Shown: positions 1-43,892, numbered from the stretch's first letter. The stretch is DNA of 64,000 nt from Dryococelus australis (GCA_029891345.1 CM057006.1:41577056-41641055), one strand, 5' to 3'. The notes: a model not told the origin generated them from the letters alone. Numbers and translations: made by a program.

Positions 1-59
1 CGAAGACGGGACAAAATCATACTGCCTACGGCAACGTCCGCCGCGTTTCTCAACGTGCG

Positions 60-135
60 AAAATCGGGGTGTGACCTGACCCTCGCTGGGACTCGAACCC
101 AGATCGCCTTGTCGGGAGGTTCGGCAGTTCGTGGT
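60..135 (-). repeat. tRNA-derived SINE fragment (T-arm visible)
   Basis: On the minus strand this stretch has a perfect five-pair T-stem (CTGGG/CCCAG, 86-102) enclosing TTCGAGT, which is also a good pol III B box. No matching acceptor stem is present, so it is not an intact tRNA gene. A fragment of a tRNA-derived SINE is the best explanation. The ends were not determined. Confidence 0.45.
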
Positions 136-268
136 TACTTCCAACTTTCGTGAAGCCCTGCTAAAGTTATACTTTCGGGCTATTCCTCCGACCTCTTGTA
201 AACAATCTTTTAAATGTAAAAGATTACATCAAAAGGGACAACGCTCTGCATTTGTGCGCACTTGGTTT

Positions 269-336
269 AATATATATATATATACACACACACACATCCA
301 TACATACATACATACACACACACACGCACACACACA
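269..336. repeat. TA/CA microsatellite
   Basis: A (TA)n run passes into (CA)n with CATA variants. Apparent reading frames across it are low-complexity artefacts. Confidence 0.9.
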
Positions 337-2574
337 TGCTCTCTGCTCTTCGTACCCCCGTGCCCTGTCTTGCTATGCGAGCGATAATCCAAGAAGCGTT
401 TTAAATTACAAAGGTGTGCCGCCACGATAAGCCGTATCACAACTCGCGCGCTACTGACCTTCAGCGGATTGAATGTCTGCTGTTATCTCAGAAAATGTTC
501 CGGTTGACTGCCTTTGACTGTCTCGGCGAGACTGGAGGTGCTGGGAACCTTCTATATCGGGGCCACAAACTGTTTAAGTCACTACGGGTATCCGAGCCGA
601 CGGATTTTGAGTTGGGAGTTTGTAATATTGTGCGACCTTAAGCGTGCAGGCGTGAGAAGAATGACCAGCAACAGTGAAGTCTGGGACTACGAGCATCGGT
701 GCAGCGAAGGGTGCGACTGGCAGGCGAGACTGTTGAACCGGATGCGCAGGTGCAAGACATTTCAAATGATGGCAACAGACTGCACTTGCTTTACTAGTTT
801 AGTTGACTATAACCAATAGAGACACATTGAGGAGAACTTCAATTACAATATTGAGTTAGACATTAAATATTGTGCTCGCTGATAATAAGAGTGATAGTAG
901 AGATAGTTTAATGTTGTAGGTATTAGCTGTTGGAATAAATTAAAAATCTAATTTAGTTATTTTATTTATATGAAGAGCTCTTTCTTTCACAAACTCTGGC
1001 GTCTCGTAACAATATTTATTACAAAAATGAGTATATAGCTCAGGATCTATTAATTGGACTTTTATTAACTAACTGCAGTTTTGCCGGTGATGATGTCATC
1101 TTAGATATTTAAGTAGATTTATAATTGTAACTTGAAATTTATTTGTTATACAGATAAAAGAATTAGCTACGGAAACTGACTCTTTTTTTTTGTTCAGTGG
1201 AATTTTAAAAACTGGGAAATGAGAAAAAATATATATTTCTGGTTGTTGCGTCATATTAAAAAAAATTTTTTTCACGACCTTACCAATGTATGAAAATAGA
1301 TGCGTAACGAGAAAATTGCATTTGTCCAATAATGTACCCATACCACGGCTGCATGTACTACCTTTCAATGAAAGGTTATCTTCAGATGAATTTCTAAGGT
1401 GTGTAACACGAAAAACGCAAAACACAAATTAATCGCTCCACAGTGCCATGTTGACTAAATGCCCCAAAAGATCTTAGTTTCAAAAATGAAAATGTAAATC
1501 GGTGCGAGTGAGGCCATTTGTCAATATAACACTGGATGCACGCAGTCTTGTTTTGCAAAATGTAGGAGGCATTAGCCTAGGACCACACGCAGCAAAATTT
1601 GCAAAAAGCTGTGACTGCAAACTGCTCCGCCTTGCTAGGGTCCGAAAAGATATATTCAGAGTATAAGAAGTTGAGACAAGTATCGCTTCAAGAAGAAATA
1701 AGAAAATAAACAAGAGGAGGGCCTGACTTATGGTGCTGGTGAATTCTGAACTTGTTCAATAGTTGTTACATTCTAACATTTTTTTCCCCCGTTTTTTCAT
1801 TGAACGGATTGAATTTAGTAAAATTTTATAAAAACACTAGAATGTACAAAAATATTATAAAAAGGCGATAATACAGTAGGCCCTATATGCCATGAATATA
1901 AACAAATCATTGCATAAACTTACAAAAACATTAATTTTTTGGCCTATAACACTCAATATTTAGTCAATTCGACAAGGTAACTTTCAAAAGGCGATTCCTG
2001 CATCTCGGTTTTCTTTTGTGTTTTTCAGTTTTCAAATTGATCGAACTTGGAAACTGCGTATGGTACAGGGGTACAATTTGTACAATGCATTCTTTAGTAT
2101 TAGTACTAAATAATTGTTTATTGTTGATGTTATGCAAACAATTTTTTTTATATAAATTAAATATATTTATCCGTATAACGTCAAAATTTCATGTTAAAAT
2201 TCTAAATCTACCTATATATTTAGATTACATAATTCCCTGCAAAACTGCGCCTAGTTCATGAAAATCAAATTATTTGATCCGGAGTTGAGTTGTAGCCAAT
2301 TCTTCTGTGTTGCGCGCGCGCGTGCGTGCGTGCGTGCGTGTGTGTTTGTGTTTGTTTAAAAAAACCGAACAATATACACCGTAATTTTTTCCCCGCTTTG
2401 CTGTACTTTTTTACAATTAGAAAACAGTGGAAAATAATTTCGAATGCCTGAAATGATTTATATAGATGTTAACATTTTCATCAGCAAATCCCCATAATAT
2501 TATTTTGTACGAGAACTATTTCTTCTAAACATGACCAAAACCGTTTTTGTTCCTATTAACTATAAATTAAACGT
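337..2574. other. No gene recognised; 5' flank or intron of the kinase gene
   Basis: Mostly AT-rich DNA with short chance reading frames. No kinase N-lobe exon (glycine-rich loop or VAIK) was found on the + strand. A CG/TG-rich microsatellite lies inside. Since exon 10062 begins with a splice acceptor, this is probably intronic sequence of the kinase gene, though that cannot be shown from the window. Confidence 0.4.
2309..2356. repeat. GC/TGCG/TG microsatellite
   Basis: Alternating purine-pyrimidine run: GCGCGC, then GTGC repeats, then TG repeats. This composition can adopt Z-DNA. Confidence 0.85.
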
Positions 2575-2606
2575 TGTAAAAGTTCACTTTAACTAGGAAT
2601 ACAGAT

Positions 2607-2688
2607 ACTTTTATGTCAACAGATGTGACAAATGACATATTTAGGAAACTTTTATGTCAACAGATGTGACAAATGACATATTTAGGAA
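2607..2688. repeat. 41-bp perfect tandem duplication
   Basis: Two identical 41-base units lie head to tail (2607-2647 and 2648-2688), each running from ACTTTTATGTC to TATTTAGGAA. The unit lies in the left arm of the surrounding inverted repeat and is single-copy in the right arm, so the duplication arose on one side only. Confidence 0.9.
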
Positions 2689-2797
2689 ACGACCAAACCC
2701 GCCAGACGTGGGATGGGTTTCCTAAGGTCTGATTTAAAAAGTGTATAAGATATTGCGAAGAGACTTTACATGCCTGTCCCCGAATGAATTCGCAAAA

Positions 2798-3046
2798 TTT
2801 CCGGGTCTCTTGGCGGCCGCGGTGGTGTAGTGGCCAGACCACTCGCCTCCCACCAAGGCGAACCTGGTTCGCCCGTGGGAGTCGTGCCGGATGATGCCGC
2901 TGTTCGGCGGGTCTTCTTGGTGATCTCCCGTTTCCCCCACCCTTGCATTCCAAAGCCGCTCCATACTCACCTCGTTTCACCCTCATGGGCTCTTATGACC
3001 CTAATGTTAAGAGCCGCCCATATCTCTACTCTTTTCCGGGTCTCTT
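2798..3046 (+). repeat. tRNA-derived SINE with 14-bp target-site duplication
   Basis: The element (2812-3032, 221 bp) is flanked by perfect direct repeats TTTCCGGGTCTCTT at 2798-2811 and 3033-3046. Near its left end are a tRNA-like A box (TAGTGGCCAG, about 2828) and, some 35 bases on, a B box (GGTTCGCCC). The order A box, B box, body gives the + orientation. The 3' end lacks a clear poly(A) or simple repeat. A perfect duplication of this length is the signature of LINE-type retrotransposition and suggests a fairly recent insertion. Confidence 0.8.
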
Positions 3047-3062
3047 CACCGTAACCTCAGTA

Positions 3063-3250
3063 TAGGCTCTCCACGGTAAAGTGAGTACTTTTTAAAGCTC
3101 TCTCACTTTTGGAACAATAGTTAGTAAATATATTTTACTGTCGCCTCGGGCGTTAACTTTCGAGTCCGGTGAAATATATACGCTATATTTACTACTTACG
3201 TGTCAAAATCTATTTTAAAAAGTGCTGGAAGAATAAAATATGCTGATATA
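3063..3250. mobile_element. MITE family B, left part (truncated)
   Basis: It starts with the shared terminal repeat (AGGCTCTCCACGGTAAAGTG) and contains the internal block TTTTAAAAAGTGCTGGAAGA seen in the full family B copy at 25426-25657. Its right part is missing and a family A copy begins directly after it, suggesting nested insertion. Confidence 0.5.
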
Positions 3251-3655
3251 AGCTGTTCGCGGTAAAATGAGCACTTTTGAAAGCCCTGCTTAAGATCAAC
3301 TTATATCCATGTTCTGTATTCTTCCGCCTTATGTAAAATTAACATTGGCATGGGCCTCATCACTTTATTCATGCCTCGGTCAAGTGAAACTGTCCAATTA
3401 ATAGAAAAGTAAATATTTTACCAATCTGGTCAGTTTTACATTCAACAGAAAGCGAAAAAAAATAACTTAAGTTATCCAGAATTGTTACTTAAAACCTTTT
3501 ATTCGATGTTAAGATTTGGAACTACTTCCCATCCATCGTTACCGATTTTACTGGGCACATGTCACTCAGTGTGCCCGTTAAAATATATGCAGGTAGGAGC
3601 GGTGACTCTTTTCTAAGGTTGATTTCATAAGTGCTCACTGTGCCGTGGACAGTCT
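3251..3655 (+). mobile_element. MITE family A, full-length copy (about 405 bp)
   Basis: Left end AGCTGTTCGCGGTAAAATGA and right end matching its reverse complement (GTGCTCACTGTGCCGTGGAC followed by AGTCT) form terminal inverted repeats of about 30 bp. Internal blocks recur in the copies at 6066, 18550, 9850 and 60165, for example ATTCTTCCGCCT, CATGGGCCTC and CATCGTTACC. No coding capacity. Confidence 0.75.
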
Positions 3656-4427
3656 ATATATGGTAGACGAGACATGAATGAGTTCGCTTCTGTATTCGTG
3701 GCTGTGCCCGGCTCGCGGTGAGGGTGGGGGCGGGGTGAGTGGTGACGTAAGGTTCGGAATTCGTCACGGTCGTGACTCCGCGGAGCCGGTCGTGAACCCC
3801 CCTCCTTCTTCTCGTACCCCGGAGCTCACGCGGCTGGGCCGGAGACCCAGTTGTGTCACGGTTCGTGAAAGTGACAAGGCACGGTTCGACCCCCGCCTCT
3901 GCGGCCCGTCTGACCAGCCTTGCTCAACAAGCTACATGTGGCGACACGACCCGTTTGTGTGCGCCGACTAGCTTACAGCCACCGTTTGTCGATACCGTGT
4001 TCATGTCTTGGCAGATGTTTAATCAAACCTTTGAAAAATCCCCTCCCCCCCCACGTGTGACGTATTTGGTTGTTTGTTAAATATGTCATGTGTCACAGGC
4101 GTTTTATACTTCTGTCAACATAAAAGTAGTTTACTTTTCGTTAAATTGAAGTCTTACTTATATTCTATCTAGAAATTATAATATTGCTTTTATAATTAAT
4201 GCAAATATAACCAGAGAGAAAATAGGTGTGTTGGTAACTCCTAGTAAGAAATAGTTCTTATGCAAAATATTATTGCACTGAGTGCACACAGACATGATGC
4301 TTTGTCCCTTTGGTGTCATTTTCTAGACTCTGGTTGAGCTTTATTTTTCATGAGGCATTGGAGTAATATTCTGGAAGTATAACTTAACGTGGCTTCAGAA
4401 AAGTTTGAAACAACCTTAAATGAACTA

Positions 4428-4657
4428 CAGGGTGAGTCCTTTAAAAGAGGCCCTGTGGGACGTGTGTGTAATGGAGCGAGGAAATGAGGAAGTACAGTCC
4501 AGTGTGACAACAAAATACATAGAGTAGGTGCTGGAAGTGGCCACCATTGACCTCGAAGCAAGTGTGTAGACGACACCAAAAGTTGCGAAAGGCACGGGCG
4601 AGGACATTATGCGTGATGGCATCGACCCACGGGGCATCTTTTAAAGGACTCATTCTG
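4428..4657 (-). mobile_element. Deleted Tc1/mariner-type element with transposase C-terminal relic
   Basis: Terminal inverted repeats of about 32 bp (CAGGGTGAGTCCTTTAAAAG at the left; the reverse complement of the right end reads CAGAATGAGTCCTTTAAAAG) are flanked by TA on both sides, the target duplication of the Tc1/mariner superfamily. The minus strand has an open frame containing RNFWCRLHTCFEVNGGHFQH, which resembles the extreme C-terminus of some mariner-like transposases just before the terminal repeat. Most of the transposase, including any catalytic residue, is absent, so this is a non-autonomous remnant. Superfamily assignment rests on the TA sites and remembered family resemblance. 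Confidence 0.6.
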
Positions 4658-5084
4658 TATATAGTATATCCTACAAATGAGTGGACTTATTTTGACAGTT
4701 ATGAAAGAAGCCTTGTGTATGGTTATTTCTATGGCAGAATACTTCCTGGCAATATACTGGGCAAGTTGAAAGTCCTTAATGTGTACGTGTAAACATTGTC
4801 TGAGATGTTGTTTGGGGGGGGGGGGGCACCACTGTAGCCATGGAAATACATATCTGTAACACAGGACAGCCTTCAACTGTCAAAGTGCACTCATTCGTGG
4901 GACGGATTATAGCTAGTTTGTGGCATAGACTGAAAATGAGGCAATTAAATATCCACATGCGTTTCCCACCTGAGGCAGGATCACGTATGTATGAGAGGAG
5001 GATGAAGATGCAGCAGAATGAAGATGTGGGAGAAAACGAGATAATCACGGAAATAAACACCACACCCCTAACATGAGAGCCTCT

Positions 5085-5212
5085 TCGTACCCTCCCTCCC
5101 CTCCGGGACCGTAGATTTCTTGCCCGCGAGGGTTTCTGATTGAACCGGGGAACCTCGGAAGTGGGAAGCCATTTATTAACCGAGCCAACCCGAGGCTCCC
5201 CTAAAGCAGAGA
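5085..5212 (-). repeat. tRNA-derived SINE fragment
   Basis: Read on the minus strand, an A-box-like TTGGCTCGGTTAA is followed about 45 bases later by GGTTCAATCAG, a B-box-like motif. The spacing fits a tRNA-derived SINE head. Target duplications were not identified. Confidence 0.45.
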
Positions 5213-6065
5213 CTTTGACTCGTTTTCATTTAAATACATGAATGCGTGCATGCATGCATACAGGCAGTTTTGAAAAGGCCATCCAACCCAGTAGCTACCC
5301 TAGTAAAAAATTGACACTTGATGGTCTCTTTGACAATAAGATAGCATTGCAACTGGCGCTCCCAAGACAAGTGATATGTATTTCCATGAAACAAATTTCT
5401 CAGAAATTTTATCTGTAATGGTACAATATTATAACTCGTAATGTAAGCTAGTAGATGATACTTCAAAAGTAGCTAATGATTAAAATGTTATTGATAATCA
5501 TTGTAATGGTTAAAATGATGATAGTACGTTGTATTTTAAATAATTGAACATTTTTAATGTTGTGAGAATTTTAGCGCTTTCGTCTTCATAGTTTTTATAG
5601 TAAATAAAAAGAAAGTAATTGTAAAGTTTATTTAAATGGAAATGGAGCGAGTTTTTTAGAGCTATAAAAAAATGTATACAAACTTATTTTATTCTAGCCT
5701 CAAACATCATCTAGCCTTAGTGGGATGGTTTTAGATGGATAAGATAATCAAATTTATGTCCTCTCAGAAAATGTTATGTATCCTTGACTGAGCTGAAAAT
5801 GCATGCATCAAAGTTTAACTGTCTCCAAAACACTGAACATAATGTTTATGATGGTATTCCACACAAAATCGTCCCAGTAACTGTGCAGTATAATGTAAAC
5901 AGTAGATCAAGGGGAGCTGTAGCAAGGTGGAGCTACATTCACAAAACAGTTATTCGTCCTCCAAATGTTAGGAGTATTTCCACTAACATTTTGAATCTTA
6001 AAATTTTTTTTACAAGAATAGTTGAGGATATAGTCATAGCAGGGAACTTGTACTATGGAAGGTAA

Positions 6066-6490
6066 AGGCTGTTCACAATAAAGTGAGCACTTTTGAAATA
6101 AACCTTAGAAAAAGTCACTGCTCCTACTGCCATATATTTTAATGGGCGTACTGAGTGACATGTGCCCAGTAAAGTTGGTAATGATGGAGGGAAAGTAGTT
6201 TCGTTCCAGATCTTATAATCAAATAAAAATTGTTAGGTAACCATTTGTTACAACTTATAATTTTGTTTGTTTTCTGTTTTTATGAACCGAAGCACAAAAA
6301 TTAGCAGATTTGTAAAATATTTACTTTTGTAATAAATTCACAGTTTTACCTGACCAAAACATTAATAAAGTGACTAGGCGGTAGGCCCATGGCAATGTTA
6401 ATGTTACATAACGTGGAAGAATATGCAACACGCATACAAGTAGATCTTAAGCAGGGATTTCAAAAGTGCTCAGTTTACTGTGAACAGCCT
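6066..6490 (-). mobile_element. MITE family A, full-length copy (about 425 bp)
   Basis: Ends AGGCTGTTCACAATAAAGTG and, at the right, CAGTTTACTGTGAACAGCCT form terminal inverted repeats. Internal blocks match the copy at 3251-3655 in the opposite orientation (ACTGGGCACATGT-type and TTAACATTG-type blocks). TA dinucleotides border both ends. Confidence 0.75.
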
Positions 6491-9400
6491 ATAGTAGAGG
6501 ACGGGTACATCATTGGAGTTGCTTATGTCGCTCGTGCACCACGGCAGTAAAGCAGTCATGCCGTGATGAGTTCAGGAAGAGGTAATGGGTAGAGGTGGTG
6601 CTGGGAGAGCCTTGTTATAGGCGTGGTGGGTGTTGCCTGGCGAGTCACTGTCCTGGTCCACCTATCATGTTCTCTGTGCCTGTCCCAACCAGAACAATGC
6701 CATGAACACGGCAGGCAGCAAATCACTCGTTGCTTCTATCATCACCAACACACAGTTCTGTTAACAATGAGTATATGAAATAAAGGACATGGCATGTAAT
6801 TTAGGGCAGAAACTGGTCCAACTCTTTAACTTCCGCTGTCTTTCCATTTGTTGAGAATTATTGGATCATTTGACACACTTTAATTTGCTCATTATTCGGA
6901 TCTGATTTTTAATTGAACTTTTTTGTGGACGATGTTTCCCATAAACATGTTCTCACGTTCTTTAGTCAGGTATTTCCCTATTATGTATTGCAACCAGGCT
7001 CATCTTTTGGTCGAAGCATGGTTTTCAACATCTATTGTATTATTAGTAGTTTAATGACAGACATTGCAAAGACATGAAGAATGTAATTTTATTGGTTTAT
7101 AAACACACAAAAAAGAAATCTAGAATTTTTTTGAAGTACGGTAACATTATTATATTTCCTCAGAAAATAGTTTTGAATAGTTAAATAGTTAAAATATGGG
7201 ACAACTAGTGAGAATTTTTTTTGTAACTCATTTCTGTGTAAGCAGTTATTTTCATAGAAAGTTATTGAATGTACTTGACTAGGGTTGCCATATTCTTATC
7301 AGAAATTCACAATATTCAAGGAAACTGCTTATCTGTATAATAGAAATCAATATCATATTTAAATAACTTACTTTATTGTTCTAAATAAATCTTTCATACA
7401 ACCTTTCATACCTTAAAATTAATTTTTTTACATGCTCCTTGGTAAAATTTATTCTTGTAACTGATAGTTCCTCTCCACATTGGTGGAATTGTACAGCATA
7501 ATCTGTACAGATATTAGAAAATTAAGATACATAACATGACCTTATCCTTTCAGTATTTTTTTATTTATTTCAAATTTTTTTTCTCTGTAGTTTCTGACAT
7601 ACCTGCTTATTGTAAGTTTAACAGATTAAACACATATTGGTTCTTTTATCTTATCTTTTACATTTGATTTGGCTGCTTTAGCTAAAATTTAGCTCGTAGT
7701 TCATCTAGGAAGGTAGGGAAGTCCAGCCATGATCCATCAATATTTATCTAATGATCAAATATAAGATTCAGTATTAACTTGCACAATTGGTTGGGGAAAT
7801 GCCTATAAGGAATACATTCTGAAATACTTTTTTTCATGCAACTCAGCCTTTACAATATATTTCTTCCATCTTGATTCTTTGCTGAAACTGTTAGTTTTTC
7901 ATATGGCTGTAAAATTATTCCAGACCAGAATGGAGAGTGAGTGATATAACACAGCCATATTGGATAGTCGGTTTTATGTTGTGCCTTATTGCTCAATTAA
8001 AATTTTTTTTATGATCTGAGTGTTATTTCTTGAAACTTGCTGTAGCACTTTCTGCACGCCATGTGCTGATTTATTATTGTGCTTGGCAGTTTATTTCTGT
8101 CATATCAACAGTGGTGTTTGCATGCTGTTATGTTTTGATAAAAATTTTAACGAGTTATTGAAGTTATTGTCATTATCAACCGAACTGTGGGGTTCTTTAG
8201 AGGTGACTTAGTATACGAGCACTTATATTCCAGGACAATTGGAATAAAAGAAAAATGGTTAGTGGAGAAAAGTATAATTAGATAAGTCAACTGTTACAAT
8301 CATTATTATTAAGTTACGGGGAGAAACGTGGAATTTATATTATGGTGACCTTACTAATATTAAGCCAAGATAGTCCCCTCATAGTTCGAAGACAGAGATT
8401 GATTTGGATGTGAGATTACTGCATTGTCACATCAATTAGTCTTCTTGGCTGCTCATCGGTCCATCCAGCTCGATTGGTGTCGTGTAGAGAAAAGACAGTT
8501 TTTAAGAACCCATCCACCATGTTGAATTCTCCATTTATTAGCCATAACGTTCTATTAAATGAAATAACTAAATATTTCTTATTTTAGTATGTTTACATTT
8601 TACAAATGTTTTCAAATGTAGTCACCAAATTTTATCCACTCATTGTCAGGTAATTGTTATATGAGAAGAATCCCTCAATAATTAATGATGTTTCATCAGT
8701 CATGTCATAATTACTTGACAGAAGTTAACATACGCTGCTGGCAATGTTTGGTCTCAAAGAATACTTACTACAAAGAAGTGTTTGCTTAGCAATAAAAATA
8801 AGCATGTAATTTTGCTTTGAATTTCAACTGAACCCAACACCAGGCAGTGATCGAAGGTTTGTTGCTGACGAAGTAAGACAGAATGATGAGTAAAACACCT
8901 TAATAAAAATAATAGAAATTAAGTGTGCAGAAAGTAGCACTATTTTATAACTTTTTTAATTACAGGACAAATCCAGGAAATGTGTAATTCATTCAAAGAC
9001 CCAGGACACAGTATTATAACATCTAGGCAGTCTTATGAAATCCAACATGTATGGCAACAACTCTGTTTGATAGGCTTATATTTTGTTGTTATGCAGCATA
9101 CATAAACTGAATGTGTAAAATGGTGACATTTCTTGGTATGATGCTGTGTTTCAGTAAATGAGTTCTCTGCTTGGCCATCGTACCTTTTTATAAGCAAATT
9201 TATTACATTTTTGGGAACTAGATTGTGTGTATCACATTGCCATGCCAATATAACAACCACAGATCATGTGCTGCCAGCTGTGTACATTCTACAGCAGCTG
9301 ATTGCCATCTCGTGCAAATTGTATATTATATGAATCAGTTTACTTATTATAGTTCACTTTTGGTTTATTGTAAAATATTCTATAGTTTTCTCAGGATGGC

Positions 9401-9845
9401 AACCTAAACTATTTGTTAACACGTCCTTTGACTTTATTGTCTCTGTGAAAATTCACAAGTTCACTCAACCCATTTGTTTTAAATAGTGGATTGGGTTTCC
9501 ATTTACTCAGCAGTTTTGACTGTCATGGTTTAGTGGAAGTGTATTGTACACCAAGTAATCCATGAAATGAATACGTATATTATTCTTCAACATACCTTCA
9601 AATTCTTTGAAAATAATTATGAAACCAGACATTTATGTGTGTTTTTAACATACATACGTACATTTAAAAAATTATCTTGTCCTGCATGTATTACTACCTG
9701 TATACTCCACCTATATGGTTATGCACTAGCAACGTGAATTCTGTATCATATTTAAAAGCTGTATAATAGCATCTTATCTTGTATTACATTTCATTTGTCA
9801 AATGTTTTAGTATAAAATTATCATAACAACATACTATTTGTAACA
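6491..9845. other. No gene recognised; AT-rich non-coding DNA
   Basis: No exon with credible protein similarity, no tRNA and no clear terminal-repeat element was seen. A short reading frame at 8020-8211 has cysteine-rich low-confidence sequence and no recognisable domain. Probably intron of the kinase gene. Confidence 0.4.
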
Positions 9846-9849
9846 TTTA

Positions 9850-9975
9850 CCATCCATCGTTACCAACTTTACAGTGGGCGCATGTCACCCAGTGCACTTG
9901 TTATAATATATGCAGGTAGGGCAGTGACTTTTTTCTAATGTTGATTTCAAAATTGCTCTCTTGAATGTGAACAGC
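9850..9975 (+). mobile_element. MITE family A, right-end fragment
   Basis: It matches the right third of the family A element: CCATCGTTACCAACTTTACA, GCGCATGTCACCCAGTG, ATATGCAGGTAGG and TTGATTTCAAA, ending in a degraded terminal repeat (GTGAACAGCC). It ends about 85 bases before exon 1 of the visible kinase gene. Confidence 0.65.
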
Positions 9976-10061
9976 CTTTACCAAAGTTTATGCTAATGTG
10001 AGAGGGTAATTTGCTTTTCTGTTTTGCGTGTTCAATGTAGCTAATGTTACTTTTACTCTAG

Positions 10062-41565
<31,504 letters not shown>

Positions 41566-43886
41566 AAGAAAGCATTTTGTGTGACGGATCACGTTACGAC
41601 ACAACTGATGATCTCTCATGTGGAAGAGACCAGCAGAAGTGTGCAGAATTAATCTAAGTGTCGCCTTTCAATACGATGCAGAATGTTGTTTCATTACATT
41701 CAGAGACATAATTAGTTTGTGTGGTCGTATGCCATAAAAGTATAATTTAAAAAAATTTCAATATTGATATCGTAGTTTTAACTATTATTTTGTTGTGTCT
41801 GTATTTTCGGCTAGTGATTCATTAACTTACTTCTTTTTCCATTTTGCAAACGTTCTTTTTATACACATGCCAATTAGTAAAAATGAGGCCTATTTTGAAG
41901 ATAATTGTGCTTAAATGTAAATATAAATGTGTAAAATAATGTAAAACAAGTTGTGTATTATTTTGTTATTTGTATGTACATAGATGTATTGTCATACAGA
42001 ATTGGCCATTTGTAATGTTTCGTTAAATGTTAAAAAGTTGTTTTATTCATAACCTGATCAGTCTGATGTAGAACATCACTATCACTATCGTTATGTATGT
42101 TAATGATTAATGTAATGGTTGTTTTTATTGAGTAGTTTGGATTGAGAGTTTACATATTAAGAAATACTTGACATAAAAAAAATTAATGCCAATACAATTA
42201 AGCTCACATTAAATTTATTGCAGTAGTTTTTAACTTTTCATGTCTTCTTCTCAAGTTCTAATGTCTACATATAGTGTTGTTATGGTTTAATATTTTCAGT
42301 TGCAAAATAGATATCAGTATTGGAATTTTAATAAATATGTATTAAATTATCCTCTGCCTGTTTTAGGGCTTAAATTTGTGAATATTGGGTAGCAGTTATC
42401 ACATTAGTCCAGAATTTGGTAGTCAGAAATTTATACCTATCCTGTTTAGGATTAGTTCCTAAATAATGTTTTCATCAGTATAGTTCAGGGCTGTCCTCAT
42501 GCACTGAAAAAAAATGACTGTAAGTAGTTCTTGCTGGTGGGAACTTGTTTCATGACAAACAATTCATTGAATCTATCAGTTTTATTTTACTGCTCTATCT
42601 AAATTCATTTAGTTAATTGATGGATTAAAAAAAATATTAAAATACAGTGAAACACATGAAATTAAGGACCAGAATGTTAGAGCAGCTTGCATTTAAGTAG
42701 TAAAAATATATTTTAAAATAAAATTATATAATTGGGTTTTTGTAAGTTTACAGTTCCCGATAAGCAAGTTCTGAAAAAAAAAAAAAAATTGACATGGGAA
42801 ACAAGCTAGATTGTCATATTAATTTAATGGTAAATGGCATCTCGTAGTGAAAGGCAGTAACGCCTAATATGATAAGTTATACAAAGATAGCATCATTTCG
42901 CTATGGTGATATTTTGCAGTAGTTTTATGGGCTATGTAAATGGAATATGGAATTGTGAAGTGTTTGTTTCCCAAACAAGTATAACTTGTGGTGGACAGTG
43001 GTTTCCTTCGCGAATGAAGCTGGATGCCTTCGTGTAGGCGTAGGAAGTGTGCACTGCGTATGTTGAGTTTATAATATTTTACTGTATACGTTTGGTTAGT
43101 TTTTTGTTTGTTCATGCACTTTTTGATATGCAGAGTATTTAAATTTTTCCACCACTAACATCTTAAGGAAAATAGTTTGTTTCCAGGTAATTGAATTGGA
43201 CACAATTGTCATATGAATGCAAAGTGTACTCCTTTATTTTTAAGCTGTAGGACATAGCGAGAGACAGATATAAACCAGAGGTAGCCCTAATAATTAGGTG
43301 GCCAATGCCTAAGTTACTCCCTTGCCAACATCCTTATTTTCATAGGATGTATGTATATATGTATATGTAACAAATGCAGTAGGAAAATCTGTTCATATAT
43401 TTTCTCTTGATTACAAAAGTGTATTTTTTTAGATATGTACATATTACAGATACATAGAAATTTATATATTCAATTTTGTAGGTTTCCAACCTGATATGTT
43501 GATATTTTGAAACTCAATACCAGTTTTAATATCCAAAAGTTAGTGATTTCTAATAGTGATTTTTTTTTCTCTCTTTTTCTCTGTATGTTTAATTTGATTT
43601 TTAAAATCATCATCTGAAAGTAAATTTTATCAGTTCTTTGTTCTTTTGTATTCATTTTCCAAAGTAGTATTAATGATATTGTAGAGAGAATATGTTCTTA
43701 GTATTTCTCTGGTATTTTCTCCCACATTTAATTGCACTTTCAGAGATGCAAAAGTTTTATTTTATAGTTTGTTCTGAAAAGGACAAATTTATTGCAGGTA
43801 AATATATTTTACTTGTTTTAATACCACATAATGATGTTTTAAGGTATTAATAATGCTGACCATAACAAATATAATTGGAAAGTACA

Positions 43887-43892
43887 AATAAA
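43887..43892 (+). terminator. Candidate poly(A) signal AATAAA
   Basis: AATAAA with a strong GT-rich downstream element within 30 bases; in the expected orientation for the kinase transcript. Confidence 0.5.

Larger units (their letters stand above)
2575..4150. mobile_element. Composite element bounded by long imperfect inverted repeats
   Basis: The left arm (about 2575-2720) and the reverse complement of the right arm (about 4040-4150) share blocks in the same order: an AAAAGT-CACT-type start, ACTTTTATGT, TCAACAGA, a GTGACA-AATGACATATTTA block, AAACGACCAAA and ACGTGGG. They look roughly three-quarters identical. Between the arms lie a SINE with target duplication, two MITE copies and a GC-rich segment (3690-3980). 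A foldback or long-TIR DNA transposon that later collected other insertions is the simplest reading. No transposase was recognised inside. Confidence 0.5.

Noticed and set aside
60-135. Intact tRNA gene on the minus strand
   Set aside because: The T-arm is perfect, but no matching 5' acceptor strand or D-arm is present at the right distance.
5784-6065. 93-codon + strand frame upstream of a MITE
   Set aside because: No similarity to the kinase N-terminus or any family, and it ends at the MITE boundary by chance.
1-10061. Search for the N-terminal kinase exons (glycine-rich loop, VAIK, QQEI, SPYVTKYYGS)
   Set aside because: No stretch with these motifs and proper splice sites was found on the + strand, so the missing exons are placed upstream of the window.
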